NCBI RefSeq assembly: GCF_900090145.1 | Contig: NZ_FMHI01000022.1 | Location: 1-64,000 of the forward strand | DNA length: 64,000 nt | Reading direction: 5' to 3' | Source of the DNA: Streptomyces sp. WMMB 322 | Lineage (GTDB): Bacteria; Actinomycetota; Actinomycetes; Streptomycetales; Streptomycetaceae | In this document: in pieces, positions 25,795 to 34,426 of the stretch | How positions within the stretch are numbered: the first letter of the stretch is position 1 | Layout: each line of letters begins with the position of its first letter | Notes under the pieces: model-generated | What the model was told of the DNA's origin: nothing | The model's input: only the letters and a program-made list of their open reading frames with translations | Database searches by the model: none | Made by a program: the position numbers and the translations under genes

Positions 25795-26840
25795 TCATCC
25801 CGGCCCACGACGAGGAAGAGGGCCTGCCCGCGACCCTGGAGTCGGTGCTGCGCCAGTCTGTGCCGGCGCAGCAGGTCATCGTGGTGGACGACGCCTCCCG
25901 GGACGGCACCGGCGACGTGGCACGCGCCTACGGCGTCTGCGTGCTGCGCCCGCCGCGCAATCTCGGCAGCAAGGCCCGGGCGCAGAACTACGCGTTGCCG
26001 CACTGCTCAGGGGAGCTGGTGCTCGCGGTCGACGCCGACACTGTGCTGGCGAGGGACTACATCGAGCGGATCCTTCCCGCTTTCGACGATCCTGACGTCG
26101 TCGTCGCGGCGGGCAATGTTCAGACCCGGTTCGCGCGGACGGTGTGGGAACGCGGCCGCTCCGTGGAGTATCTCTTCGGCTTCCACTGGCATCGGCCCAT
26201 TCAGCAGCGCGCCAACAGCCCGATGGTGTGCTCCGGTTGCTGCTCCGTCTTCCGCAAGGAGGCACTGGTGGACTTCGGCGGCTTCCCGGAGCGGACGATC
26301 GTGGAGGACATGGACTTCACCTGGTCACAGCAGATCGCGGGACGGCGTGCGCGCTACGTCGGTGACGCCGTCGCCTGGGCGGCGGACCCGGAGACCCTGC
26401 TCTACTTGCGCAAGCAGGTGTGGCGGTGGATGGCGGGCTTCTGCCAGAACGTGCGCCTGCACACGGCGCAGTTGCTGCGCAGGAAACCGATACTCGCTGT
26501 GTGGGTGCTGCTGGCCATACTGGAGATCCTCACCGCGCCCCTCTGGTGGAGTGCGCCGTTCGTTCTGACGCTCGGCATGGGACGCCCTGCTCTGCCCACC
26601 GTGCTGTGGTGGCTGGGCGCGGAGCTGGTCTTCACCCTGCCGCCCCTGGTGTACGCGGCTCGGAGACGCCGACTCCCGCTGGGGCGTGTGCTGTTGAACA
26701 TTCCCTGTGTCTATCCGGCCAAGATCGTGAACCTGCTCTATGCGTGGAAGGCCGTGGCGGTGGAGCTCGTGCTCGTTCCCCTGAGGCTTTCGCGCGGCTT
26801 GACCGTCTACGAGAAGGGGAGGGGGCCTGCGGCCGTGTGA
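25773..26840 (+). CDS. GT2 glycosyltransferase, processive-type, membrane-bound
   Basis: A 355-residue GT-A glycosyltransferase. N-terminal VTVIIPAHDEEEGLPATLES is followed by the nucleotide-binding VVDDASRDGT and the DxD-type AVDADTVLA near residue 88. EDMDFTWSQQIAGRRARYV (ED acid) and a QxxRW-like KQVWRWMAG complete the catalytic set. Two to three membrane helices follow (ILAVWVLLAILEILTAPLWW and the region around LGAELVFTLPPLVYA). This is the poly-N-acetylglucosamine/hyaluronan-synthase-like layout, suggesting transfer onto an envelope polymer or lipid. GTG 25773 has GGGGGTGAG upstream and overlaps the small membrane protein. Confidence 0.85.
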   Translation: MVRSVTVIIPAHDEEEGLPATLESVLRQSVPAQQVIVVDDASRDGTGDVARAYGVCVLRPPRNLGSKARAQNYALPHCSGELVLAVDADTVLARDYIERILPAFDDPDVVVAAGNVQTRFARTVWERGRSVEYLFGFHWHRPIQQRANSPMVCSGCCSVFRKEALVDFGGFPERTIVEDMDFTWSQQIAGRRARYVGDAVAWAADPETLLYLRKQVWRWMAGFCQNVRLHTAQLLRRKPILAVWVLLAILEILTAPLWWSAPFVLTLGMGRPALPTVLWWLGAELVFTLPPLVYAARRRRLPLGRVLLNIPCVYPAKIVNLLYAWKAVAVELVLVPLRLSRGLTVYEKGRGPAAV

Positions 26841-26866
26841 GCCGGTGCGCTTCAGCCGTCGACGCA

Positions 26867-26880
26867 GGGATCCGGATCCC
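26867..26880. repeat. perfect 14-bp palindrome downstream of the GT2 gene
   Basis: GGGATCCGGATCCC is its own reverse complement, 26 bases after the glycosyltransferase stop. It may act as part of a terminator or as a protein site. The 373-base gap 26841-27213 otherwise holds a C-rich tract (26910-26940) and a 9-bp repeat array. Confidence 0.5.
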
Positions 26881-27000
26881 GGCGGTTGTTCCTCCTGGGC
26901 GCCCGCCCCGGCCCCCGGCCCCCCCGCGCCCGGGAGCCGGCTGCACAGGCCAATTCGCTGAAGGAAGAGGCGCGGCATCAGTGGAACGGTACTCATCAGC

Positions 27001-27054
27001 GTGACGGAGGTGACGGAGGTGACGGAGGTGACGGATGTGACAGATGTGGCCGAA
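27001..27054 (+). repeat. 9-bp GTGACGGAG tandem array upstream of the epimerase
   Basis: Six successive 9-base units run GTGACGGAG three times, then GTGACGGAT, GTGACAGAT and GTGGCCGAA. The first three are identical and the later ones decay. Translated in phase they would read VTE/VTD repeats, but no start and ribosome site support a protein. The array lies 160 bases upstream of the epimerase and could vary in copy number. Confidence 0.9.
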
Positions 27055-27213
27055 GTGCCCGCTGGGGTGCGGTGACAGGGGTGCCGCCTCGACGTACAAG
27101 ATGCCCGTGCGTTGATCGCCTCGGCGGGCGCAGGCGGCATGGCTGACCTTACGGAACGCTGACATGCGTCCCGGTTCGGCCGGTCAGGGGTCCTGCCGCC
27201 GTAGCGTGGACCC

Positions 27214-28236
27214 ATGCGCGTACTGGTGACAGGCGGTTCAGGGTTCATCGGGTCCCACATCGTGACCGCGCTCGAGGCCGCGGGCCACGAGCCAGTGGTC
27301 CTCGACACGGCAGCGGCAACCGGGATCCGGGCAGACGTACGGGATCCGGCGGCAGTCAGGGAGGCTCTGAGAGGAGCCGATGCGGTCTGTCACCAGTCCG
27401 CGATGGTGGGGCTGGGCAAGGGGTTCGCGGATGCGTCCGCGTACGTGAGCTGCAACGACCTCGGTACTGCCGTGCTCCTTGAACAGATGGCCGATGCCGG
27501 GGTGCACAGGCTGGCCCTGGCCGGGTCGATGGTGGTGTACGGGGAGGGGAGGTACAGCTGCTCGGTCCACGGGGTGGTGCGGCCCGGCCCCCGGTCCGTA
27601 GCGGACCTGGACAGTGGCCGGTTCGAGCCTCCCTGCCCGCGGTGCGGCGCCGCGCTCGACCCCGAACTCGTCGAGGAGGACGCCCCGGCAGATCCGCGCA
27701 ATGTGTACGCCACGACGAAGCTGGCGCAGGAGCACCTGTCGGCCGCGTGGGCACGGGCCACCGGCGGCCGTGTCATCAGCCTGCGCTACCACAACGTCTA
27801 CGGAGACGGGATGCCGCGTGACACTCCGTACGCGGGAGTGGCCTCGTTCTTCCGCTCGGCACTGGAACGGGGCGAGGCCCCACAGGTGTACGAAGACGGC
27901 GCACAGCGTCGCGACTTCGTCCACGTCGACGATGTGGCGGCGGCGAACGTCGTCGCGCTCGAGGCCCTCGATGGTCTGCCGGGCGGGGCGCTGCGCGCGT
28001 ACAACACCGGAAGCGGCCGGCCCCACACCGTGGGGGAGATGGCCCACGCCCTGGCGGAGGCGTTCGGCGGGCCGAAGCCCGAGGTGACGGGGGAGTACCG
28101 TCTGGGCGACGTACGCCACATCACTGCGTCCTCCGAACGCTTCCGCCGTGAGCTGGGCTGGAGCGCGCGCGTGCCGTTCGCGGAGGGAATGGCCCGGTTC
28201 GCGAAGGACGAACTGGCCCTCCCCGTACGCTCCTAG
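27214..28236 (+). CDS. NAD-dependent nucleotide-sugar epimerase/dehydratase
   Basis: A 340-residue extended short-chain dehydrogenase. The NAD motif is VTGGSGFIGSHI at the N-terminus, the Ser in LAGSMVVYGEG, and the catalytic YxxxK in NVYATTKLAQEH near residue 170. Substrate-binding YHNVYGDGMP and FVHVDDVAAANV follow. An insertion with two cysteines (PPCPRCGAALDP near residue 140), plus a nearby YSC, is unusual for the family and might bind a metal. It should alter a UDP/GDP/dTDP-sugar; the exact sugar is unclear. TAGCGT lies seven bases before the ATG, so the transcript is probably leaderless. It sits within a set of glycosylation genes. Confidence 0.85.
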   Translation: MRVLVTGGSGFIGSHIVTALEAAGHEPVVLDTAAATGIRADVRDPAAVREALRGADAVCHQSAMVGLGKGFADASAYVSCNDLGTAVLLEQMADAGVHRLALAGSMVVYGEGRYSCSVHGVVRPGPRSVADLDSGRFEPPCPRCGAALDPELVEEDAPADPRNVYATTKLAQEHLSAAWARATGGRVISLRYHNVYGDGMPRDTPYAGVASFFRSALERGEAPQVYEDGAQRRDFVHVDDVAAANVVALEALDGLPGGALRAYNTGSGRPHTVGEMAHALAEAFGGPKPEVTGEYRLGDVRHITASSERFRRELGWSARVPFAEGMARFAKDELALPVRS

Positions 28237-28265
28237 GTCTTCTGCCCGTGGAGGTCGGTGACCAT

Positions 28266-28283
28266 GATCACCGGTAGGTGATC
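28266..28283 (+). terminator. short hairpin after the epimerase
   Basis: GATCACC-GGTA-GGTGATC is a perfect 7-bp stem with a four-base loop, 30 bases after the epimerase stop. It forms a pair with the larger hairpin just downstream. Confidence 0.45.
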
Positions 28284-28293
28284 TTGAATGGGC

Positions 28294-28351
28294 GAGGGCC
28301 TTCCGGCCTGGTGCGGATTGCGGCATTGCACCGGCGGCCGGCGAGGCCCTC
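28294..28351. terminator. large GC-rich inverted repeat between epimerase and histidine kinase
   Basis: GAGGGCCTTCCGGCC..GGTGC and GCACCGGCGGCCGGCGAGGCCCTC pair imperfectly around about 13 bases. It lies between the convergent epimerase (+) and kinase (-) and could end both transcripts. The rest of the 349-base gap 28237-28585 shows no gene that I believe. Confidence 0.5.
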
Positions 28352-28585
28352 ATGCCGCACCGTGACGCACCTGCGACCGAGACCGGGACGGCTGTCCGGC
28401 CCGCAGCGTGGTCGACGGACGCGCCTCCGGTCGCGGGTCCTCCCCGGTCACTGCCGGACACGGGGCCGGAAGGCAGTGCGGCGCCGCGTCCTGGTAGGAA
28501 CCGACGGCTCGCCGCCGTCCACCTCGGGCCCGCGGTCGAGCGCCGACTGCGCCGGGCGCCGACCCCGGCGTCCCTTCCGGGCACG

Positions 28586-29848
28586 TCAGCGAGCGGCCGG
28601 GAGCATGACCTCGAACCGGCAGCCGCCCGGCACGTTGCGTACAGCGGCGCGCCCCCTGTGGGCCTCGACGATGCCGCGGACGATGGCCAGCCCGAGGCCG
28701 GCGCCGCCCGGCGGCGTACGGGCGTCGGTGCCGCGCCAGCCGGTGTCGAAGACACGCGGAAGGTCTTCCGGGGGGATCCCGCCGCAGCCGTCGGTGACCG
28801 ACAGCACCACCGAGTCCTCGACCTGTCTCGCCGTCACGGCAACCGTGCCGTCAGCGGGAGTGCGCCGGATGGCGTTGACGAGGAGGTTGGCCAGCACGCG
28901 GGACATCTCCTTGCCGTCCACCTCCATCGGGACCTGCTCGACGCCGGCCGCGGCCAGCCGCACCCCCAGTTCACCGGCGAGGGCGTCCGCTCCCGCGAGG
29001 GCGTCGCTGACGAGGTCGTAAGCGGAGATGCGAGTCGGCGACAGCGTGAGCGAACCGGCCTGGATGCGGGAGAGTTCGAAGAGGTCGCCGACCATGCCGG
29101 AGAGCCGTTCGACCTCACCGCGTATCTGCCGGTGGTAGCGGGCCGGGTCCGCGGCGATTCCGTCCTCCAGAGCCTCGGCCATCGCACGCAGCCCGGCCAG
29201 GGGCGAGCGCAGGTCGTGCGAGATCCACGCGACCAGTTCCCGCCGTGAGGCCTCCAGCGCACGCTCCCGTTCGCGGGAACGGGCCAGCCTTGCGCTGGAG
29301 TCCGCCAACTGCCGTGCCAGCGACGCGAGTTCTGCAGGCATGGGTGTGGTGGGCTGCACGAATCCGCCGACGCCGGGACCGGCCGCGTCCTCCCCGGCCC
29401 CGATGGTGCCCTCGGCCCGGGACCGACCGCCGCTCCCGCGGGGCGGTGCGCCCGTCGAGTTCGAGTGTCCGGCGTCACCGGCGCCGGCGAATCCGCCGGT
29501 GCTTGCGTCTCCGTCTCCGCCCGCCTCGCCCAGCGCGCGCGCCGCCTGCTCCAGCGCACGGTGCCCTCCGATCACCCACCGGCCGAGCAGCAGTGCGGTG
29601 GCGGTCGCGGTCACGCCCGCCATCACGCACACCGTGGTGATCACGCCCAGGTCGTGCTTGTTGAGAAGCATCGCCCACGCCACCGACAGGGTTCCGGCGA
29701 GCACCGAACCCACGGCCACGGCGGTGAGTACGGCGAGCGACACGGCCACCGACCGGCGCCGGAGCGCGCGCAGTGCGAGCAGTCCGGCCAGCCCGACGCC
29801 CGCGGCTCCCAGCGCCGCATAGAGCGCGATCAACAGCAGGTCACGCAT
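28586..29848 (-). CDS. two-component sensor histidine kinase
   Basis: A 420-residue membrane kinase. Two to three N-terminal helices follow ATG 29848 (LLLIALYAALGAAGVGLAGL, VAVSLAVLTAVAVGSVLAGT and one more near residue 85). A Gly/Ser-rich linker follows (about residues 110-170), then the phosphoacceptor H-box WISHDLRSPLAGLRAM near residue 225. The N-box is NLLVNAIRRTPADG and the G-boxes are DGCGGIPPEDLPRVF and GAGLGLAIVRGIV. ATG 29848 has GGAGG six bases upstream; an in-frame start at 29902 adds an implausible tail. It overlaps the response regulator by eight bases and partners it. There is no large extracellular sensor loop, so the signal is probably membrane-borne. Confidence 0.92.
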   Translation of the reverse strand: MRDLLLIALYAALGAAGVGLAGLLALRALRRRSVAVSLAVLTAVAVGSVLAGTLSVAWAMLLNKHDLGVITTVCVMAGVTATATALLLGRWVIGGHRALEQAARALGEAGGDGDASTGGFAGAGDAGHSNSTGAPPRGSGGRSRAEGTIGAGEDAAGPGVGGFVQPTTPMPAELASLARQLADSSARLARSRERERALEASRRELVAWISHDLRSPLAGLRAMAEALEDGIAADPARYHRQIRGEVERLSGMVGDLFELSRIQAGSLTLSPTRISAYDLVSDALAGADALAGELGVRLAAAGVEQVPMEVDGKEMSRVLANLLVNAIRRTPADGTVAVTARQVEDSVVLSVTDGCGGIPPEDLPRVFDTGWRGTDARTPPGGAGLGLAIVRGIVEAHRGRAAVRNVPGGCRFEVMLPAAR

Positions 29849-30626
29849 CGCGGCCTCCGCTTCCGCCGTCGCCGTCTCCGCCGGAATCCCGGCGCCCGCC
29901 ACCGTCAGCGGCGGACAGGCCCCCGCCGCCGTCGTCGAAGCGGTAGCCGACGCCCCACACCGTCGTGATCAGCCGGGGGTGCGCGGGATCGGCCTCGACC
30001 TTGTGCCGCAGACGCCGTACGTGCACGGTCACTGTCGACAGGTCGCCGAAATCCCAGCCCCACACGTCCGCCATGAGCTGCTCCCGGCTGAAGGCCCGTC
30101 CCGGGTGGCGCAGGAAATGCGCGAGCAGGTCGAACTCACGGAGCGTCAGCGAAAGGGGCCCGCGTGCGTCGAAGACTGAACGGGCAGCCGGGTCAAGGGT
30201 GATGCCGCCCCCCGTGAGCAACTGGCCCTCCGGCGGCGGCGCTCCTGCTCGGCGCAGCACCGACTCGATGCGCAGCACCAGTTCGCGCGGGGAGAACGGC
30301 TTGGTCACGTAGTCGTCCGCGCCTACCTCGAGGCCGAGGATGCGGTCCTCCTCGTCGCCCCGTGCCGTCAGCATCACGACGGGCACCGGCCCCTGCCGGC
30401 GAAGCTGCCTGCACACCTGGAGGCCGTCCAGTCCCGGCAGCATCAGATCCAGCACGACCAGGTCGGGGGGCGCGGCCTGCGCCCTGGTCAGTGCGTCGAT
30501 GCCGTCGGCCGCGCGGTCGACGACGAAACCGGAGCGGTCGAGATAGCCGGCCACCACTTCCGTGACGGTCGGGTCGTCGTCCACGACAAGGACCCTGCGT
30601 GCCGCGGCCGGAGGCTGTATTCGCAT
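29841..30626 (-). CDS. OmpR/PhoB-family response regulator
   Basis: A 261-residue regulator. The receiver domain has VLVVDDDPTVTEVV with the acidic pocket, the phospho-Asp in LVVLDLMLPGLDGLQ near residue 60, the conserved Thr in VVMLTARGDE and the Lys in DDYVTKPFSP. The C-terminal winged helix includes LSLTLREFDLLAHFLRHPG and STVTVHVRRLRHKVEADP. A Gly/Asp-rich tail of about 30 residues ends the protein. It is transcribed with the overlapping kinase. It lies back-to-back with the GT2-DUF2064-methyltransferase operon, sharing a 114-base region, and is a reasonable candidate for controlling it. Confidence 0.94.
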   Translation of the reverse strand: MRIQPPAAARRVLVVDDDPTVTEVVAGYLDRSGFVVDRAADGIDALTRAQAAPPDLVVLDLMLPGLDGLQVCRQLRRQGPVPVVMLTARGDEEDRILGLEVGADDYVTKPFSPRELVLRIESVLRRAGAPPPEGQLLTGGGITLDPAARSVFDARGPLSLTLREFDLLAHFLRHPGRAFSREQLMADVWGWDFGDLSTVTVHVRRLRHKVEADPAHPRLITTVWGVGYRFDDGGGGLSAADGGGRRDSGGDGDGGSGGRDA

Positions 30627-30740
30627 AGGGCGAGTCTGGCACCGGGCAGGCGGCAGAGAACCGGCACAGGTGGGGCCGGGTGCGGATGTCAGCCTTCCGT
30701 AAGGTGCGTCGATCCCATATGTCCGGTATGGGTTCGTAGG

Positions 30741-31424
30741 GTGAGGCAGATGAAGATGACCACCAACTCGCAGTCCTGGCAAGGCGACCTGGTGCTTCCC
30801 TGCCTGAACGAGGCCGAGGCGCTGCCGTGGGTGCTGGAGCGGATTCCGGCCGGATGGCGGGCACTCGTCGTCGACAACGGTTCGACGGACGGTTCCGCGG
30901 AGATCGCACGCGACCACGGCGCCACAGTGGTGCGCGAGGAGCGCCGCGGGTTCGGAGCCGCCTGCCACGCGGGGCTGCTCGCGGCCGAGGCGGAGTTCGT
31001 CGCGTTCTGCGACTGCGACGCCACCCTCGACCCGGGCATGCTGCCGCGCGTCTCGGCCCCCGTCCGCGAGGGCACCGCGGACCTCGTACTGGCACGGCGC
31101 CGCCCCACGCGGCGCGGAGCGTGGCCGCTGCACGCCCGGCTCGGGAACCGCGCTCTCTCGCGGATGCTGCGGCGCCGCACCGGCGTGCGGCTGCACGACC
31201 TGGGACCGCTGCGCGCCGCACGCCGCGAGGCGCTGCTCGGACTGGGGCTGACGGACCGCCGCAGCGGCTACCCGCTGCAGATGGTGGTGCGCGCCGCCGA
31301 CGCGGGCTGGCGCATCGACGAGACGGAGGTCGACTACCTGCCCCGTTCGGGCAAGTCGAAGGTGACCGGCACATGGCTCGGCACCTGGCACGCGGTGCGC
31401 GACATGCAGGCGGTCCTGCGATGA
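30741..31424 (+). CDS. GT2 glycosyltransferase (dolichyl-phosphate-mannose-synthase-like)
   Basis: A compact 227-residue GT-A enzyme. The nucleotide-binding strand is LVLPCLNEAEALPWVLERI, the next motif is LVVDNGSTDGSAEIA, and a DxD-like FCDCDATLDPG lies near residue 93. SGYPLQMVVRAADAGWRIDE supplies the later catalytic region. There are no membrane helices. The size and layout fit enzymes that load a sugar onto polyprenyl phosphate. The start is uncertain among GTG 30741, ATG 30750 and ATG 30756. It overlaps the DUF2064 gene by four bases. Confidence 0.85.
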   Translation: MRQMKMTTNSQSWQGDLVLPCLNEAEALPWVLERIPAGWRALVVDNGSTDGSAEIARDHGATVVREERRGFGAACHAGLLAAEAEFVAFCDCDATLDPGMLPRVSAPVREGTADLVLARRRPTRRGAWPLHARLGNRALSRMLRRRTGVRLHDLGPLRAARREALLGLGLTDRRSGYPLQMVVRAADAGWRIDETEVDYLPRSGKSKVTGTWLGTWHAVRDMQAVLR

Positions 31425-32233
31425 GCGGCGCCGGGGACGGCCACCGCACCGGGGACAGCGGAGCCGTGGACCCCGCCCCGCCCGCATCCGGTGCCCGGCT
31501 GCCGCTGCCCGCCGCGTCACCGGACGCCGCGGCGGGCCCTGCCCGGTGGCCCGCCCCTGCCGGAGCACCCCGACCCGCCTCCGCCGAAGCACCCGTTCCT
31601 GCACCGACGACCCTTCTCGTGATCGCCAAAGAGCCGGTCCCGGGCCGGGTCAAGACACGTCTGACGCCCCCCTACCGTCCCGAGGACGCGGCCCGGCTCG
31701 CCGAGGCGGCGCTGGCGGACACCCTGGAGACGGTCGCGCGAATGCACGTGCGCCGACGCGTACTGGTGCTCGACGGGCGGCCGGGGCCCTGGCTGCCCGG
31801 CGGGTTCGAAGTGGTGCCGCAGTGCGGCGGCGGCCTCGACGAACGGATCGCGGCCGCATTCGGACTGTGCGACGGGCCGGCGCTGCTCATCGGCATGGAC
31901 ACCCCGCAGATCACCACCGGACTGCTCGCCCTCGCCACGGACTCCGGCCCGTGGGACGAGCACGACGCCTGGTTCGGCCCCGCGGCGGACGGCGGCTTCT
32001 GGGCCCTCGGCATGGCCCGCCCGCGGCCCGGCCTCGTGCTGGGCGTGCCGATGTCCAGGGCGGACACGGGTGCACGGCAGCGTCACCGGCTCGTCGAGGC
32101 AGGACTGTCCGTACGGGACCTGCCGGTGCTGCGCGATGTGGACACCGCTGCCGACGCGGCCCGGGTCGCCGCACTCTCCTCGGGGCACTTCGCCTCCGTG
32201 CACGCGGATCTCGCCCGGGCGGTGGCGCAGTGA
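31421..32233 (+). CDS. DUF2064/TIGR04282-type glycosyltransferase-like protein
   Basis: A 270-residue protein. A Pro/Ala-rich N-terminal 60 residues precede a CofC-like nucleotidyltransferase-fold domain beginning TTLLVIAKEPVPGRVKTRL. Later motifs are LLIGMDTPQITTG (substrate Asp) and WFGPAADGGFWALGM. These define the DUF2064 family often annotated glycosyltransferase A. The donor and acceptor are unknown. ATG 31421 and the stop each overlap a neighbour (ATGA and GTGA), so translation is coupled through the three-gene operon. The Pro-rich N-terminus is longer than family norm and may be a linker. Confidence 0.85.
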   Translation: MSGAGDGHRTGDSGAVDPAPPASGARLPLPAASPDAAAGPARWPAPAGAPRPASAEAPVPAPTTLLVIAKEPVPGRVKTRLTPPYRPEDAARLAEAALADTLETVARMHVRRRVLVLDGRPGPWLPGGFEVVPQCGGGLDERIAAAFGLCDGPALLIGMDTPQITTGLLALATDSGPWDEHDAWFGPAADGGFWALGMARPRPGLVLGVPMSRADTGARQRHRLVEAGLSVRDLPVLRDVDTAADAARVAALSSGHFASVHADLARAVAQ

Positions 32234-32949
32234 GTGCACCCGCGCCGGCGTGGTGCACGGAGCAGGACCCCTACGCTGACGCGCTGCGCGCCGGCCGCGG
32301 ACCGCTGTTCCTGCAGCGCCGCGACGGCTGGCTGCTGCCGCTGGAGGTGGAGCGGTGGTGTGCGCAGGCCGACCGGGCGGACATGAGCGTCCTGCGCCGC
32401 TGCTCGGGCGCCGTCCTCGACGTCGGCTGCGGCCCCGGGCGGCTGGTGGCGGCACTGTCCGGGCTGGGCGTGCCCGCGCTGGGCGTCGACACGTCCCCGG
32501 CCGCGATCGCCCGTACGCGCGGCGCGGGTGGCACGGCGCTGCAGCGTTCCGTGTTCGAGCCGCTTCCCGGCGAGGGACGCTGGCAGAGCGTGCTGCTTCT
32601 GGACGGCAACATCGGCATCGGGGGCGATCCGGCGAGGCTGCTGGACCGCATACAGGAACTTCTCACGCCCGACGGGTTGTTGTTCGCCGAGGCCTCGTCC
32701 GCGGAGGTGGAGGAGAGAAGTGAGGTGCGGCTGTACGACGGCACGGACGCTCAGGGCCCGGCCTTCCTCTGGGCGAGGCTGGGCCGGGAAGCGCTCAGGG
32801 AGCGGGCCGCGGAGGCCGGCTGGCGGGTCGTGGAGGAATGGCGGTGCGGCGAGCGGCCGTTCATGGCCCTTGGCCGCGCCCGCCCTGCGGGCCCGTCCTG
32901 GAGGCCGGGGAACGGTCCGGGCCTGTCGGCCGTACTCACCAGCCAGTGA
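32230..32949 (+). CDS. class I SAM-dependent methyltransferase
   Basis: A 239-residue protein. Motif I is GAVLDVGCGPGRLVAALSG near residue 65, followed by the ribose-binding acidic LGVDTSP and a later LLLDGNIGIGGDP segment. DUF2064 genes are commonly next to such methyltransferases. The acceptor may be the sugar or lipid made by this operon. The start is GTG 32230. The last 14 bases overlap the convergent membrane glycosyltransferase, with no terminator between them. Confidence 0.85.
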   Translation: MSAPAPAWCTEQDPYADALRAGRGPLFLQRRDGWLLPLEVERWCAQADRADMSVLRRCSGAVLDVGCGPGRLVAALSGLGVPALGVDTSPAAIARTRGAGGTALQRSVFEPLPGEGRWQSVLLLDGNIGIGGDPARLLDRIQELLTPDGLLFAEASSAEVEERSEVRLYDGTDAQGPAFLWARLGREALRERAAEAGWRVVEEWRCGERPFMALGRARPAGPSWRPGNGPGLSAVLTSQ

Positions 32950-34426
32950 TCAGCAGATGATTGACCGTCAGCGCGGTGGCCGCCTGCGCCGCGAGCCACC
33001 AACGGCGGCCACGGCGCGGCAGCAGCGCCGTCGCCGGCAGCAGCCACAGCGTGAACGGCAGCCAGATGCGTTCCGTCTCGCCCTTGCTCATCCCCGACAG
33101 GTCCGCGGCCAGCACGCAGCACACAGCGCCCGCGACGAGAAGCAGCAGCGCTGCGCGCCGCCTCGTCGACTCCTCCCGCTCGGCGTCGGTTTCCCCGCCA
33201 CTTCGGCGGGTCCGGCGGGCCCGCAGGGAGGCGGTGGCGGCGGCGCCCGCCCTGCGCAGTGACGCGACGACGGCAGGCCCTGCCACAGCAGTCTGCGCAG
33301 CCAGGTTCGCCCACACGAAATAGCCGTAGGGGCGGACCCGCGCTGCTCCCTGGTAGTAGCGCTCGACAAGGGTCGACCAGCCCTCGAACCACCAGAACCC
33401 CGCGGCCGTGAAGAGGACGAACCACGGCGCCATGCCCAGCAGTACGAGGGGAACGGGGCGCACCGCACGCGCCGCGGCCAGCACCGCAAGAGCGAGGAAC
33501 CCCGTCAGAATCAACCCGTACGACAGATAGCAGGCCAGCCCGAACAGGAGTCCGGAGCCCACCGCGGCCCACGCGGGAGCCCGTACGCTGCGGGTCGCCG
33601 CAAGGGCGAGCAGCGCCAGCGCCCACGCGTTCACCGCCGTGAAGTAGCCGTCGGCCGAGACGCCGGTCCACACCACGGCGGGTGTGAGCACCACATAGGG
33701 GGCGCACGTGCGGGCCGCCCGCTCGGAGACCAGCGCCCGGACCGTCACCAGCACGGCCGCCACTGCCGAGGATCCGGCGGTGATGACGAAGACGCTGGCC
33801 CAGACGCCGCCGCCGAGTCCGACCCGGTCGAGCCCGACGAAGGTCAGCAGCGCCGCCGGCGGATGGCCGGCGACATGCGGGGGCCAGTTGTCCGGCGCGT
33901 CCATGAGGATGCGTGCCGTGAAGCCGCGCAGTGTCGCACCGATGTCCTCGACCTCGCCGACGGACTGCAGATACTCATAACTCGTCGTCAGCCGCGTGGC
34001 GACGCCCCGGTGCCAGCCGTCGACGAGCGTCAGCGACCAGCTCCACGCCATCCCGGCCGCCCATGCCGCGTGCAGGAGCGAACGCCAGTGCAGGGTTGCG
34101 GCGAGGCGCGGCCCGTAGGCGATCAGGAGTACGGCCAGGGCAGGCGCGAGGACGGTGCCCGGGCCGGCGTGCGGCATCCAGTACGCGTAGAGGGGCGGCC
34201 AGCGAAGCCGCAGCGTGCCGGGGCTGTCCGCGTAACTGCGGCCCGCCACCGCCGCTGCCGCGAAGAGCAGTGCTGCCGCGGCCACTGCGCAGAGGTCGAG
34301 CACCCTGCGGCGGTGGACGCCACGAAACCCCCGTACGGCGCCGTTCACCGCCGCTCGGCGGCGGCTGGTCCCGCTGTCCGGGCCGGTTCCGCTGTCCGGG
34401 CCGTCAGTTCGCGTGGAGGTGGTCAC
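32936..34426 (-). CDS. GT-C-type polytopic membrane protein (putative glycosyltransferase)
   Basis: A 496-residue integral membrane protein with about 11-12 hydrophobic helices. The first luminal/extracytoplasmic loop contains acidic and aromatic residues (YADSPGTLRLRWPPLYAYW). A long second loop is rich in Asp/Glu and Trp (SVGEVEDIGATLRGFT, DAPDNWPPHVAGHPP). A Glu/Arg-rich cytoplasmic loop lies near residue 415 (ETDAEREESTRRR). This layout fits polyprenol-phosphate-sugar-dependent GT-C enzymes, which would use a lipid-linked sugar made by the adjacent GT2. The family assignment is by layout only. Confidence 0.72.
   Translation of the reverse strand: MTTSTRTDGPDSGTGPDSGTSRRRAAVNGAVRGFRGVHRRRVLDLCAVAAAALLFAAAAVAGRSYADSPGTLRLRWPPLYAYWMPHAGPGTVLAPALAVLLIAYGPRLAATLHWRSLLHAAWAAGMAWSWSLTLVDGWHRGVATRLTTSYEYLQSVGEVEDIGATLRGFTARILMDAPDNWPPHVAGHPPAALLTFVGLDRVGLGGGVWASVFVITAGSSAVAAVLVTVRALVSERAARTCAPYVVLTPAVVWTGVSADGYFTAVNAWALALLALAATRSVRAPAWAAVGSGLLFGLACYLSYGLILTGFLALAVLAAARAVRPVPLVLLGMAPWFVLFTAAGFWWFEGWSTLVERYYQGAARVRPYGYFVWANLAAQTAVAGPAVVASLRRAGAAATASLRARRTRRSGGETDAEREESTRRRAALLLLVAGAVCCVLAADLSGMSKGETERIWLPFTLWLLPATALLPRRGRRWWLAAQAATALTVNHLLITGW

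Noticed and set aside
27001..27054. 9-bp repeats considered as a CRISPR or repeat-protein gene
   Set aside because: The units are contiguous without spacers, and no start codon with ribosome site opens a VTE/VTD repeat protein.
28278..29248. Plus-strand frames opposite the histidine kinase
   Set aside because: Antisense to clear H-box/N-box/G-box coding; composition is typical of shadow frames.
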